Part shown: piece after piece, positions 23,291-35,864 of the stretch
How the letters are laid out: each line of letters opens with the position of its first letter
Position numbering within the stretch: position 1 is the first letter of the stretch
NCBI GenBank assembly: GCA_036362985.1
Contig: JAYGXS010000004.1
Location: 14,618,499 to 14,682,498, forward strand
DNA from: Ligula intestinalis
Taxonomy: Eukaryota > Platyhelminthes > Cestoda > Diphyllobothriidea > Diphyllobothriidae
DNA: 64,000 nt
Direction of reading: 5' to 3'
Notes under the pieces: generated by a model
Seen by the model: the letters and a program-made list of their open reading frames with translations, nothing else
The model's database searches: none
What the model was told of the DNA's origin: nothing
Position numbers and translations under genes: made by a program

Positions 23291-24340
23291 ATACAACTCC
23301 AGATGTTTATTTTCGTGTCAGTGGGTCTTTCGGTTTCTTAACCAAAAGTCTTTAAGGACCTACCGCTGAGTGCAACGCTTGACCTTCCGCCTCTCGTGAG
23401 TGCTAATACGCGCGCACCAGTATATACCACCCGCAGTCCAGTCTGCCAAATCACTTTTAGGGCTGTCTCATACATGGCTTCACTCTCAAGACTGTCGCGC
23501 TTACACTTTTCGGACACCGTCTACTAGGCCACGGAAGCACGCTCATCTTGCTGTCATCCTTATCTATGTTATTCTTAACTGGTTCTATGCAGAATTTAAT
23601 ATTCGTTGTCCCTGGCACCCCACATATTCTCCTCCCAGATGGACCCAGGCCTGAAGATTGAAGCGGCTAGAGTCTTCCCGAATAACTTAAGCCACTGCGA
23701 TATTGTTGCACGCACTCTTGGTTAGGAGCACACACGTGTGCGTGGGTGAAGTCGCACATATAACTACAGTATGGCGAATTCTGCAAACACTGAAGTTTGT
23801 ATTTGGTCACGTGATCTTGAGCAACTGTGTATATGTACTCCTGCGAAACCTTTAGTTAGTAAAATCGCGCGTTTAATTAGCTTAAGTTAGGGTGATAAGC
23901 AGTACTCTAGGCGATATTGGGAGAAGTTTCATGTCGAATGAATTTCATATGCAAAACCAAACTTTTTGATATGCTTTATGTCATAGAAAAACTGCAAATT
24001 AAAAAATAACAAGTGTAAAATATATATCCCGTCCGAAACTAAAAAGGTCTGCGTTCGCTCAAATGGAAGTGAGAACAATTTTAAGGAATTGCATTTTTTT
24101 CAGAAAAAATACGAGCAATTGAAGTTTTAAAAATTGTGTGGCTAACCTGAGAAGATTTAATAACCAAATGTAGCAACAAGACGTTTTGGTCGCATTTTTA
24201 GCGCCTCGAGTGGATGGCACATAAGCAAAAGTGTCAATCTATGAAATCGTGAAAGAAATTTTAAACAGGCTTTATTAAATGTATAACATTCCGTCTACGC
24301 ATTATTTAGAAACGAAACAGACAGGTAATGTCCTTCTGTT
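23291..24340. other. no gene recognised
   Basis: Includes an 84-codon open frame (23400-23654 plus) without known domain. A short motif near 23770 (cagtatggcgaattctgc) recurs inverted near 25216 and 49099, suggesting dispersed ends of an undefined repeat. Confidence 0.35.
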
Positions 24341-24344
24341 TATA

Positions 24345-24450
24345 TCCAAGTTGCCTAGCGAGGGAGGCTCGAGAGAGCTCTAATGGCAATATGGACAGAC
24401 GAGTGGGTCATCTGACAGATCGGCGTACGCACCTATGCTACAACAATAAT
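24345..24450 (+). repeat. 3' fragment of the SINE seen at 61919-62275
   Basis: Aligns with 62165-62270: cttctgtttatatcc, ggctcgagagagct, aatggcaat, acgagtgggt and ctgacagatcgg occur in the same order. The tRNA-like promoter part is missing here. Confidence 0.7.
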
Positions 24451-27400
24451 TACGTCGATATGTTATAGATATGGCCTCATTGTTTTGCATTCGCAAGCTG
24501 AAAATATAGCCTGGAATTGATCTACCATGCCGCAAAATAATTTAATATAAGGCAAAAAGTGTGGTCTTTCATTTCCAGTCAAATTGTGTCAGTAATCTTC
24601 AGGTTAATTTAAAAATGTGTCAAGGAGTGAGTTTTTTATTTATCTTAGGAATACCAATATCAGACTTCTGTTCAGACGTTCTTTTGGCAGGAAAATGTGT
24701 TTTTTTTGTTTTCGGGCATTTTTAAATATGATCCATATGACCATCTTTATAGAACATATGCACAAAACTCATTTTTTTCGGTAAATGCTCTTGACATATA
24801 TCTTATTTTAAAGGTTTTGATATTTACGTCGAATTTAATCTTTATTATATGAAATAAGCTTCACAGAAATGAAAAGAATCAAATATTTATCCGCCTTTAT
24901 AGGTCAGTCTTTAAGTAATTCTACTTAAATAAGGGCAATACGTTTAAAATATGTTGACTCAGGACAGGTTTTTGTTTTATAAATAAAGCAGTGAGGTTAT
25001 TTATGCAAAGTAAGAAAAGAGTTGAATTTATTGTTTTGCTTCTCCGGATGATGGGGATTGTCAATAAAAATTTTTTCTTGGCGAACACCTTGCTTCCTTT
25101 ACTTTTTTAAGTACCAAATTTGCCCAAGGTTGTTCACTTTTATTTCTATGCTTTTGCAAATGTGTGCATGTGAGTAGTCATCAAACTTTTACAAACTGAG
25201 GCATTTTGCATGCAGCATTCGCCATACTGGAAAAGCCTAATGCTTCTCAACTGTTTTTCAATTGACTGTGCAGGAACCACGCCGGTCTTCTACCAATTGA
25301 CCATATCCGATCTGGAAAGCATGATTGGCTGTCATGTGCGTGACGAGACATTGGTCCTTACCATTACAGACTCGCGTTCTACGATCGAAGCTGCTTGCTA
25401 ATTTCTCATTCAAGTGTAATTGACTTTGAGTACTCAGAACATATAAGAGTATACATCCTGCTGCCATAGTCAGACCACCTCAATTACTAGACCGAAAACG
25501 GCCCAGTTTACATAAATTAGGAAACGCACCTCATAAACCGTGATGACAGAAGTTAAAAAAATCGATTTTAGGCAAGTAAAACGCTGCATATTTTTCAAAG
25601 TCACTCATTTGTGCATACACTTCTTTGATAAAAGATTAATCTTGAGTCCTTATGTTTCCTTCACAATAAAAGTCAGCCTCGAAAATTGACTGGTTCATAA
25701 TGAAGATTGGATGAAGCGAAGGGAAAAGGAGCAATGTATTTTTTACAAACGTGTCGTTTATTGAATTTAACGTTTCCGTTGGGTAAAAAAGATGGGCTTT
25801 CCTGTCTAAAAGCACATTGCCAATGTTTACGGGTAAGTTTTTACTTAAACGTGCCAAAAATTGTCATCTACTTGAATTCACTCTTCTCGAATGCCATACG
25901 TGACTCTCACCCAAAGGCTAGGTGTGTTTAGATAAATTTCTACAATATTCTTTCCGTCAGTGTATAATTAAGAAACCGTACAGGTAGAAGATTAACGACT
26001 GGCCTTGGGCGAACACGCGTTAAACATCTGGAAAACAAAGAATTCAACCCATTCTTGTTAAACTATATTGGCATCTGGATAGGAAATATGAGTTGCTTGC
26101 TTGTGGCCAACCTGCAAATAACATCTGTTCTTAGGGGATACATAAGTGCAGATTCCATCAAGAAACACATTTAAAGCGTTATTTTTCTAGTGCTGATTTA
26201 CCTACTCTTTTGCTTGCGTTACTAAGGTACTTCTACAATGGAAAGTATTTTCGATAACATATAACGTACTTGCAAACTACTGAACAGCTGCTATTTTTAA
26301 AATCTATCGGCGCTTTACTGTTCAGATACACAGATTCAACTGATTCTGTATAGCAGGTATTTTCCCGTGAAATTCGCGAGGTTGTATGAATAAAGAAATA
26401 AACTGCATATGAATAATTTTGGTCAATAAGAGGGATGAAAGCACACGATCTTACCATTGGGTTCAAACCGTATCGTCAGTGCCTTGGTAAGGTAACCGAT
26501 TTGATTGACGTTCATGACTGTGGCGCACAAAGCCAATTTAACGTGCTCATAAGTTGCTTTCAAAGAGTGCAATGTAGCTCCAGCTGCAAGTGATATGTCT
26601 CTTCAAGTAAATATGCATTCAGACCACATGTTTGAGCTTGTATTTGCCAGTACATTTTGCCGGTCTGACAATATGAACTAGACTGAACATTTCTGGCACA
26701 GCAGTCATCATAAACCAGTCATAATTTCTCCCAGGTTGCACACAACCCGAAACTTGAACATCTAATCCATTAATCAAAAGTCAAAGGCTGCAAACATTGA
26801 GCCACGTGGTTCATAGCCTTGCCGGTTTAGTCCGCTAAAATTCGCATTCATTAATGAATGCTCACCGATCACAATACCCGTGAAACTTAGACATGTGCGA
26901 CCTATCCGAGTTTTAGATAGGTCGCCCTTATCGTGTTGGTAGATAGACCATTTTGCTCTGGAGAACGTGACCAACTGAATAAATTAGACTCGGTAAAGAA
27001 AACTACTTAATTTACATGAAATGCGCGACTGATTTTCTAAGCATTTACTCATCTAGATATTATTGATAGGAAACGTGCAGATGTATATATTTATGCTTAT
27101 TCCGGGGTATTGCTAACACATCAGTGCGTCCGAAGTTTTTCTACACACACATTAATATCTTTATTTTTAAAATATTATTCACAAACTGTGAGTAGCATTG
27201 ATTTTAGGATTAACTCTTCATTATAGTTTGTGAATTGTTATTTCAACGTCGTTCTGCCGAGGTGCAGTAAGGGATATATAAAATTACCTAAGCATTGCTT
27301 AGTGAGATTTAAGGACATGGGTTCCGAGACTGCTTACTTGCGGTTATTTCATTGCCTTATTGTCCGTTATGTGAATAAATTAGTGCGGAGATATTACTCA

Positions 27401-29765
27401 GACATGTTCGTGCGCAGTTTGATTATGCGTCCAATGAGCGAGGTGACAGGTGCCACTGAAACAAATAGACTGATCAATTATAGTTTTATAAAATTGGGTT
27501 GCAGTTGGTGCGAGAGGAAGCAAAAGTGGCAGGCATTATGTGTAAAAAAGAAACAACTGCGTCATATGCTTTTTCTTGCCTCCTGACACCCATGAATATG
27601 AGGCCGCATGCTGCGTCATTGACCTACATGCTACTTCCATGAGATGCCACTCGTATGATTATGATTAATTGCATCTTATAACTTCTGCATGCTTAATACG
27701 ATAAAAATAAGCTTGCTAGGAGTAAAATTGCGGTTGGGCCGTTTTTTATGTCTAACTGCTCATACAAATCCTCAAAAACTACTGGTTTGATTAACAATAG
27801 ACAGTTTGGCGTGCTTACTATTTTGGATGCAAAAGGCCGTCTATGGCCGCTTTACGGTTATGTTCTATTAGCCAAAGACATCAATCATCGATACGCATTC
27901 TGCGCTATCCAGGATACACTAAATGTGATTACAAGTATGATACATTGCGTGTTATAGTGTCTGTCAGCTTGCAAACCATGTGTGCTCACTGTGAGTAGAA
28001 TGCCACACCTATTCTGACGTCTAGCAGGTCACATTGAATTGATGAGCACCGCTGGTATGATTATGATTCAACAGTACAAACTGAGGCGTTATGAAAAACA
28101 CAGAGAAGATTATATGGTCGACTACTAAATCTTCCACGTATGAAACCCCTGATGAATGGCTAACTTAGCGTCTACTGAACAGTCACGCGAGATTCGAAGT
28201 GGTCCGGTGGGATAAAAGATGATAGAAAATATCCCATGTGTTATGAACTAGTTGATAATATAAGGCTTGGAAGACCAAAACTGCAGGGATAATTAAATAA
28301 GGTGCAGCAGGAGTAGAATATAAGTAATAAGTAAGTTACTCCCAGACATGTGTAGTCCAGCCTTGAATGGGCCAGAGTCCAGAGGTGCAGTCCAGCAAGT
28401 AAATCAACGGGTCCGGGCAACTACAACCAAACAGTTGATCGCCAGTTCTTTTGGGCACTGAGCGTAAACAACCCCGCAGTCGGTTCCTTTGTGCACTGGC
28501 CTTGAGAAGTGGTTGCCCAGTGAGCCAGGAAGAAGATGACCTTGAACGGACTGTCCCCACAGCATCCAAGGAAAGCATGGCTTAGAAATACAAGGTCGCT
28601 ACAGTCACATCACAACTGCATCTGAGATTAGAAAACTTTCTGTTGTAATCGAAAAGGTGGCTCTATAAGTTATGACAAGCTGCCTAACCAACTCGAGTAG
28701 AAATCGTAAAATCACATTCAAATATCCGAATAGTTGGGTTTTGTAAGCCTAATGCTCAACCTGGTTAGGAAGATCTGTCGCAAAATAAGATAGCTCCTAG
28801 CTGTAGCGGTTCGGTGTCAGTCACGGTTCTACGTGTGACGCAATCGGTGAGGATTCATTATTAAATGTCAATTTTTGCGACGTAGAACGGTTTCAATGAC
28901 AAGAGTCTTGGACTACAGATAAATTTCGCTTGTTTGAGTTTCCAGTTGTGCACTACCTGGGTTTAAATATGACTGGCTGAGGATGACAATTGAGCAAGGA
29001 GTGACCATTCCAGTTAATGTTTTCGTTGCCAGCAATGTTTATCTGTAAAAACAAATTCACAGCCTTGGCCTTAATGCATATTTCATTTTAATATTGCTTA
29101 CTTGATAAAACGGTATGTATTCCTTGGATGGCTGCCTAAATATTGCACCTAAGAAATATTGAATAGAGTTAAGTAGACATTATTAGCCTTATTTTTAATG
29201 AGCATCCACTTTCCACTTACCAGTAGTCGTTTGACGACACAAGTTTTGCTCACTTTGGCCTACACCTCATCACTGGTTCTATCATCTTGGTTTATGGGTG
29301 GCAATGTGTACCTTCTAGGGCTAGCAGGCTGATAACTATTATTCTACTGTCCGTTGGTCGTATCCCACCTACCGTAACAAGCTCGTTTAGACTATTCAAC
29401 TGTCACCAGTAGTTCTCTCGTGTGTCTTCTCATATGCCGTTTGTTTCCCACATCTGTTCCCCACGGCTTCAGTGTCTCTGCTCCTAGCTTTATCCAGTAA
29501 TGGTTCCCACCCATATCCAGTCTCGGGCTCCCAATCCGCTTATCTGTCCGAGCCGATGCTCGTCAAGTCGTCCATACAACCCAGGATCCCAGTAGATGGT
29601 CACCGGTTGGCACCGGTCATGTTTCGATATACTTTCTTCAGCTACCGACTGACCCCGCCTTTTCGTTTTCGATTAAGTTCAAGCAAGCAGGAATAGCAGT
29701 TTGAAATTCGGGAGAGCGATTTCCTGATCTCCTACCTTCGTGAACAACCATGTTTCCTTATAAAG
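24451..29765. other. long stretch without recognisable gene
   Basis: The longest open frames (27230-27586 plus, 118 codons; 28578-28336 minus, 80 codons; 29472-29696 plus) show no motif I know. The 28336-28578 patch is richer in GC. No PLE, LINE or R-family copy was recognised, making this the least repetitive part of the window. Confidence 0.45.
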
Positions 29766-29775
29766 NNNNNNNNNN
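29766..29775. other. assembly gap (10 N)
   Basis: Ten undetermined bases, a conventional gap size, directly before the readable start of a LINE. The true gap length is unknown. Confidence 0.99.
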
Positions 29776-29825
29776 AGGCAATATGGCTAACCGTTAGAAC
29801 GCCGGGGTCACCAACCCTTGACATC

Positions 29826-30130
29826 ATGGCGGTCTACCGTCCACTGTCGAGCAACCAACAGTCAGACACTAGTCTGATAGAAGAAGTTGAAGAATTTTCT
29901 AGGAGATCCGATGCCATGATCATGGGAGAATTTAAAGCTTCCTATATCGACTGGAATGTGATTTTTGCACCCGACTGAGAAGTAAATTTCGATCGACGAC
30001 TCTTGCGCACATTGCAGGAATCCTTTCTAACGCAACAGTCCTATATCAGACCGACTACGCGAAGGGCAACAACCTTATTGCTTAGACCTAATACTGACCA
30101 AAGCGCCTTAAAGAGTGGACGTCGTAAATT
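29826..30130 (+). pseudogene. LINE AP-endonuclease remnant
   Basis: The frame from 29826 reads MAVYRPLSSNQ, then LIEEVEEFSR and IMGEFKASYIDWN, corresponding to the VVYRPP and L.GDFN..HIDW blocks of the endonuclease of CR1/Jockey elements. The catalytic D and N of GDFN read as GEFK here, so the site is lost. A stop follows near 29976; further conserved fragments (LLRTLQESFLTQQ) continue in another frame. The N-terminal third is missing at the gap. In an intact element this domain nicks the target to prime reverse transcription. Confidence 0.75.
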
Positions 30131-31199
30131 GTTTATCACCTCTTAGAAAAAGTGACCACCTAGTACCATAATGGGATTATTAACTCTTCAGTATCAGTAT
30201 CTACTCTGTGCCTGATCGTAGTGTGATAAACGGACGCAAAATCTGGAGAGGGGACTTTATACAAATGAAAACCACAGTGACAACGATAGACTGGAATGAT
30301 ACATTCACTGGGTGTGTTCTCGATGATTGGTTGGCATTCGAAGCCATATTACACGGAAAAGTTACCGATTTCTGTCCTATCATGGTAAAGAAAGTAACAA
30401 ATAGGCCTCAATGGCTACTGCCTACGCTGAAGAGATAAATAAACGGCAAATGAAGGGTGAGGCAATTTTATCTCAGAGAGAGGACCCCCGAGTCTCACAA
30501 TAAGTATAAGGCGCAGAGAAACAAGGTTAAAATTCTGGAATAAAATAGCCACCAAAGCTTTGGGAGTTATCTAATAAACCGTGCAGTAGGAAACTCAAAG
30601 CCTTTTTACGGCTATGTAAAACAGTGCCCTTGAAATAGGGACCTCATTTCTTTGTTAAAAACAGACAACGGTGTACAAGTTTGCGAGATTAACGAAAAGG
30701 CGGAACATCTATCCTCTTTTTTTCAGTTGATCTTTACTAGAGAGGCCGAATTCAAGCTGCAAACTTCAGTGTGGGTGGGATCCAGACCATAGACTTAGTT
30801 GCGCTCACGGAAGCTACTGTTCTGCAAGAACTTCTACAGCTCAAGGAAACGAAGTCGTCGGACCCGGATAAAATACTTGCAAAGCTTTCGAAAGAGCTTC
30901 CCGTAGAGTTGGCGGTACCCCTGTACTCACTCTTCTAAGCTTCTCTTAATACTAGACAAGTGCTCCCGATTGAGAGGCAGCGTGGATCTCACCCATCCAC
31001 AAAAAGTGGGAGTCGGTCGACCGCAAATAACTAAAGACCGGTCAGCCTCATGTCAATATCCTGCAAGATCATGGTAAGCATAGTCTAACGTGAGCTGATA
31101 CACTTTTTGGAGCAACATCAACTTTTTTCGGACAAGCAGCACAAATTCCGCAGAGGAAGGTTCTGCTTAACCAATTTGCTCTAGTTTCAAGAACAATGG

Positions 31200-32270
31200 A
31201 CACGAGCTCTCGATGAAGGGAATATGATGCAAACAGTCTTTGTAGACACCAAGAAGGCGTTTGACACTACGCCTCATCAACGTCCCTTACACAAGCTCAG
31301 CCGTATAGGGGTAAGAAGCAACATTTTGCAGTGGATCGCAAACTTCTTGACTGGTCGTAACCAAACCACATGCATTGGTGAACAGTGGTCGGTGGAGGTA
31401 GCAGTTGAGAGCGGGGTTCCCCAAGGTTCCGGTCGTGGCCCAATCCTCCTCCTTATGTATATTGCTGACTGCATAAGCGGACTAGACTGCGAAACTTTGA
31501 AAGGTCATATGCAACCAATACGATTAATTAAACCTCTAGGCAAATTCGCATCGACTGAAGCAATGGTTGACTCTTTGGCTCATGCCATTCAATGTGGCCA
31601 AATGCAACTTAATGCGGTTTGGTAGAACCAGCAGTGCGCCTCGGAGGGTGTATTCCCTGTATAACACGCTGCTTCCAGAGGTAGAGGCTCAGAAACACCT
31701 GGGGGTGTGGTTCACGCCTTCACTGAAGCCATCATACCACTGCCTGAAGGTGGCTAAATCCGCAATGTCGAGTTTGTATCTAATCAAGCGCGCCTTTGCT
31801 AAGTTCGATAAAATTCTATTTGGCAAGGTTTTGTGTACGTTCATGCGACCTTGACAGGAATTTTCCATCCAAACCTGGAGACCTTTGGCAGTAAAAGACC
31901 GAAAAACCCCCGAAAGGGTACACAGACGCGCAGCAAAATTAGAACGAGGCCAACGGAACCTCCCTTATGAGGCCCAATTTGTAAATATAAACTTGTTTCC
32001 TCTGGATTACAGGCAGCTACGCGGGGATCTTACGCAAACATTTCGCATGCTGCGTGGTCAGAATTGCTGCCTTCAAACAAATGACGTCTTTGAGCAGGCC
32101 ACCACATCTAGGCTGCGAAGACAGCCCCTCAAATTACGTGTGACTGGGGCGAAACTTGTCCCAAGATAATTACTATCTCTAAGAGGGTAATCCAGGCATT
32201 GAATGCCCTTCCCGTGGATATTGTCAGTCCCCGTCCGTGGATGTTTTTAAAGCAAAATTTGATCGATTTA
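31200..32270 (+). pseudogene. LINE reverse transcriptase, decayed
   Basis: Frame 31224-31625 contains VFVDTKKAFDTTPH (block A, with its catalytic aspartate as FVDTKKAFD), LHKLSRIGVRSNILQWI, FLTGRNQ and SGVPQGS (block B). The YADD block expected near 31500 cannot be recognised, and the frame shifts at about 31570-31600. From there 31567-31854 reads PFNVAKCNLMRFGRTSSAP and QKHLGVWFTPSLKPSYHCL, then AMSSLYLIKRAF. 31885-32169 continues with DRKTPERVHRRAAKLERGQR, YRQLRGDL and TFRMLRGQ. These are the standard C-terminal blocks of CR1-like enzymes. Upstream (30200-31200) only broken traces remain. Loss of the catalytic box plus frameshifts shows the copy is dead. Confidence 0.85.
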
Positions 32271-33111
32271 ATGACTATCCTCGCGACTGAGTGCTCCTAA
32301 TCTAAACGCTGAAGTGCTCCGAACCCAAACACTGAAATGCTATAACTATAAAGTAATAGTAATTGAAAAGTAGCATTATGATTAGTATTTAACCAAATGA
32401 GTTTTAAGCAATTACCTAGCTACCGACGTCTCTGCTCACTATGCGAACGGAGCTGATCACGTCTGAGGTCGCATATACCGCACCTATGGTCCTAGGCTAC
32501 GCGGCCCTGTCACGCCCTTTCTCGTATCGACCGACTGCTGACGATGTGGCGGGCTCCTCTGCTCTTGACACAGCAAAGGCGTATCATGGACGCATCTCCG
32601 CTTCTTCGGGACGGTTTCGTGACTCCAAGGTCTCCTCCTCGCATGGTCCTTCGGATGTCGATATTACTCGCCATGGACGCCATGGCTGCCGCCAAAACTC
32701 ACAGAAGCATCATGCTCCTATCACTTACATACTTTTTCCCCACGAGCAGCAGTTTTTCTCCTAAAAACCACAAATGAGCCATGAGTGTATTACTTGAAAC
32801 AAGCCTGTAGTCTACAATTTTGTCACCGTCTTGTTTGAAATGTTATGCTGTGCCGATGCATTTCGTAAATCCTATGTGCCAAGAGGGAGTTCAAAGACGT
32901 TTGCCTTTATTTCCTTTGATAAAATTGACTTGACTTGACTGCATGTATACGATGGATTATGAATGAAAACTTCGCAGACATAAAAAGCTCATAATTAGGA
33001 ACCTCTTTGAAACCGAAAAGTACATTTCCTTTAAGCATAAAATTTGAAAAGGGTAAGTTTGCTATCAAATGAATACAAGAAATACTTAGCTCTTTTATGT
33101 TTTTGATTAAG

Positions 33112-34115
33112 TACAGTAGACGCCACGGCTCACGCAATATTTCGGCATAGGTGAAAGATTGATACTCTTTTGCTAATCCTTATTTACTCAGGTTGTGATA
33201 CTGATTATCGTGTAGTCTATTCTGAAGTATATTTAATCATGATAGAATGCGCACTTTTTAACGAACTTCGTTCTGACTACCAACAAAAGTTATATATAGC
33301 AAAAACTGGCTTCTTATGTAGAATGACTTTTATCATTGATCTTGACTGGCTTTATAGATTCGAATATATTTTGTAGAAAACGTAAAGGAAAAAATATTTA
33401 TTTTACTCATTAGGTAAGTGATTACGTTTTCTTTCAACATTATGCTTAAAACGGATATATTTTGGTTATAAAAAGGTTTTCGAATTGCCGAAAAATTTTG
33501 AAATTTACTGATTCTTACATTTAAATTCAAAGTTTACAAACTGAGCACTGTGCACATCCTTTTTAGGGAAAAGTATGTTTTGGCCCACAGTTTGAGGGAG
33601 AAGTCGCCTACTTCAAATAAAATGTTGCGTTGGATGCGCAGTATGCTTTATGCAGTAAAGGCAGCACTAATAGGTTGACGGATATGATGTTTAATTAATT
33701 AAGACCGAACAATCGTAAAAACGCTAATAATTTGAATTTTTTCTAAAACCGAAGGATACCCTTTCCTTAAGCATAAGATTTATAGAAGGCAAAAGTTGTT
33801 ACCAAACGAGTACAATCAATAAGTTTTGTGCATGTTTTCCATAAAATGTATTTGAATTTATGGCTGCAGTCAAAATCAATAATATAAAACGCATATTATT
33901 GAAGTAGTTACTTTTTACGGCATCTGAGTTTTGTAAGTAGTCAGATCGAAGTAAGATAAAAGCCCGCATCCTATCATAACTAAATTTAACTTCAGAATAG
34001 ACTTCACAATAATTACTATAACAACCTCTGTCAATCACTATTGGCAAAAGAATATCAATTTTTCGCATATGTCGGCATGTTGCTCAAATTCTGGCGAGTA
34101 CTTTATTACAATGTA
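33112..34115 (+). mobile_element. R1 long-inverted-repeat element, copy 2
   Basis: Begins with TACAGTAGACGCCACGG at 33112, then gcaatatttcggcatagg and the arm with ctgattatcgtgtagtc. The opposite arm returns from about 33790 to the end near 34105 (catatgtcggcatgttgc then tctggcg). The centre (cagtttgagggagaagtc near 33590) is on plus. The left end is of type A and the right of type B (see findings). No coding frame. Confidence 0.85.
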
Positions 34116-34153
34116 AATGTAAAGATCTGTCGAGAATTTATCGAATACGAACG

Positions 34154-35121
34154 TTCAGTAGACACCACGGATCAGGCAATATTTTGGCATAGGTGAAAGA
34201 TTGATACTCTTTCGCTAATCCGTATTGACTCAGGTTGTTATGCTGATTATCGTGTAGTCTATTCTGAAGTTAATTACATCATGAAAGAATGCGCGCTCTT
34301 TAACGAGCTTCATTTTGGCTACCAGCAAAAGGTATAGATTGCATAAACTGGCTTCTTATGTAGAATGCCTTTTTATTATTGATGTTGTCTGCCTTGATAA
34401 ATTCATATATATTTCATTAAAAACGTGCACGAACGAATAATTTCTTGTGCATGTTTGATAGCAAATTACGCCTTCTTTAAATGTACAAACAAAGAGTAGC
34501 TTTTCGTTTTAAAAAGGTTGCTGAGTTGCCAAATAATTTTCGAAAGTACTGACTGCTAAACTCGAATAAAAGGTTTAAAAAGTGCACACTGTGCACAACC
34601 TTTTTAAGAAAATGTACACTTTTGGCTACAGTTTGAGGAAGAAGTCACATAGAAGTCATAATATATTGAAATAGATTTGGAATATATTTAAAGCAGCATA
34701 GGCAGCATTAATAAATTAACGGATACAATGTTCGATAAATGAGGACCCCACAATCTTAAAAAAGCTCATAATTAGAAAGTTTTTTCAAACCAAAAGCTTC
34801 CCTTTGTTTGAGTATAAAATGTAAAGAAGGCGTAATTTCTATCAAACAAGCAAGAGAAATAGTTTTTTCGTGCATGTTTTCCACAAAATATATTTAAATT
34901 TATAATGGCATGCTACTTACGCAGTCCATTTTTACAATAGATACGTTTTGCTAGGAGTCAAAACGAAGATCGTTAAAAAGCCGGCTTCCTATCCTCACTG
35001 AAATTATTTTAGAATACAATACACAATAATCAATATCACAACTGGAGTCAATTCCGATAAGCGAAAGAGTATCGGTCTTTCGCTTATGACGAAATGTTAT
35101 AAGATCTTTGGCGTCTACTTA
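34154..35121 (+). mobile_element. R1 long-inverted-repeat element, copy 3
   Basis: Starts 39 bp after copy 2 with CAGTAGACACCACGGATCA and ends with ggcgtctactta, so both ends are type A. Arms match copy 2 over about 330 bp; centre agtttgaggaagaagtcaca near 34630 on plus. Two near-adjacent copies in the same orientation suggest tandem insertion or local duplication. Confidence 0.85.
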
Positions 35122-35384
35122 ATGTTCACCAATTTATCTTCCGACATTTTTACTGGGAGTTTTCGCAGCTTTAGAAGGCCTGTTGGGTAAAATTGTAAAC
35201 AGCAGAACCATTAACTGCACAAAATGCGCAATTATATAATTATCTCCACAGGGTTAACTAGTATCCTTAAACTTCGAAAATTTCGCACAAAAACCACTCT
35301 CGGGCAAAGTTTGTCGTCCTCAAACCCTGCTAGCTATGTCGCTTTAGAAAAAAACGACCACTTTTAAATGAAGGTAATTGTTTG

Positions 35385-35526
35385 CTGCCAGAGGTAGAGG
35401 CTCAGAAGGACCTGGGGGTGTGGTTCATGCCTTGACTGGAGCCATCATTTTACTGCCTGAAGGTGGCTAAATCCGCAATGTCGAGCTTGAATCCAATCAA
35501 ACGAGCCTTTGCTAAGTTTGGTAAAG
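35385..35526 (+). mobile_element. LINE copy 2, part before the nested PLE
   Basis: Aligns with 31667-31808 of LINE copy 1 (ccagaggtagaggctcag, gacctgggggtgtggttca, aaggtggctaaatccgcaat). The copy is 5'-truncated at about 35385. It is interrupted after tttggtaaag by the PLE and continues at 38311. Confidence 0.85.
35517..35526 (+). repeat. target-site duplication, left
   Basis: TTTGGTAAAG, exactly repeated at 38301-38310 on the other side of the PLE. The LINE reads through correctly if one copy and the PLE are removed. Confidence 0.9.
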
Positions 35527-35573
35527 TTCCGAAGAAGAAGATGCGATCACTGGAACAACGACTTTATTTTCCT

Positions 35574-35603
35574 GACGTTTCGGATTCCGTCGGGAATTCT
35601 TAG
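35574..35603 (-). ncRNA. hammerhead-like motif at PLE 3' end
   Basis: Minus strand: CTAAGAA where CUGAUGA is expected, stem II TTCC/GGAA around CGAC, then CCGAAACGTC. The two changes in the core would abolish cleavage, but the layout matches the PLE hammerheads. Confidence 0.5.
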
Positions 35604-35864
35604 TCATAGGTAATCGTAAACAGGTCTGAGGCATGCGCAGATAAGGGGTGATACATGCACAGATTCCACGGTATTTATAGTTCACAGCGGTCACCCGCAT
35701 GCGTACGATAATTGTCCGTTTCTGCAGCCACCACTGGAGGTCTTAATTGGTCCGGTGATTGCTTCTTAATTGCAACAGCGTTCTTGTCCACGTCTGATGT
35801 AGGTTTGATAATGGCTCGACAATTACGCCCGCTGTCGTCAGAGTTGCGCCCAGTTCTTCCCACG

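Larger units (their letters stand above)
29776..32940 (+). mobile_element. CR1/Jockey-type LINE, decayed copy 1
   Basis: From left to right: an AP-endonuclease remnant (29826-30130), a degraded linker, reverse-transcriptase blocks (about 31200-31625), the C-terminal RT/thumb region (31567-32270), a 3' untranslated region, and a tail aaaattgacttgacttgact ending at 32940. Short repeated tails rather than poly(A) are typical of the CR1 group. The 3' half matches a second copy at 35385-35526 plus 38311-39361. The 5' end runs into the assembly gap, so the true start is not visible. Confidence 0.85.

Noticed and set aside
29776..32940. Intact LINE
   Set aside because: Stops and frameshifts throughout, an altered endonuclease site and no recognisable YADD box.
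11715..35121. CRISPR-like or satellite array from the repeated R1 copies
   Set aside because: Copies are about 1 kb, dispersed, with inverted ends; there are no short regularly spaced repeats.
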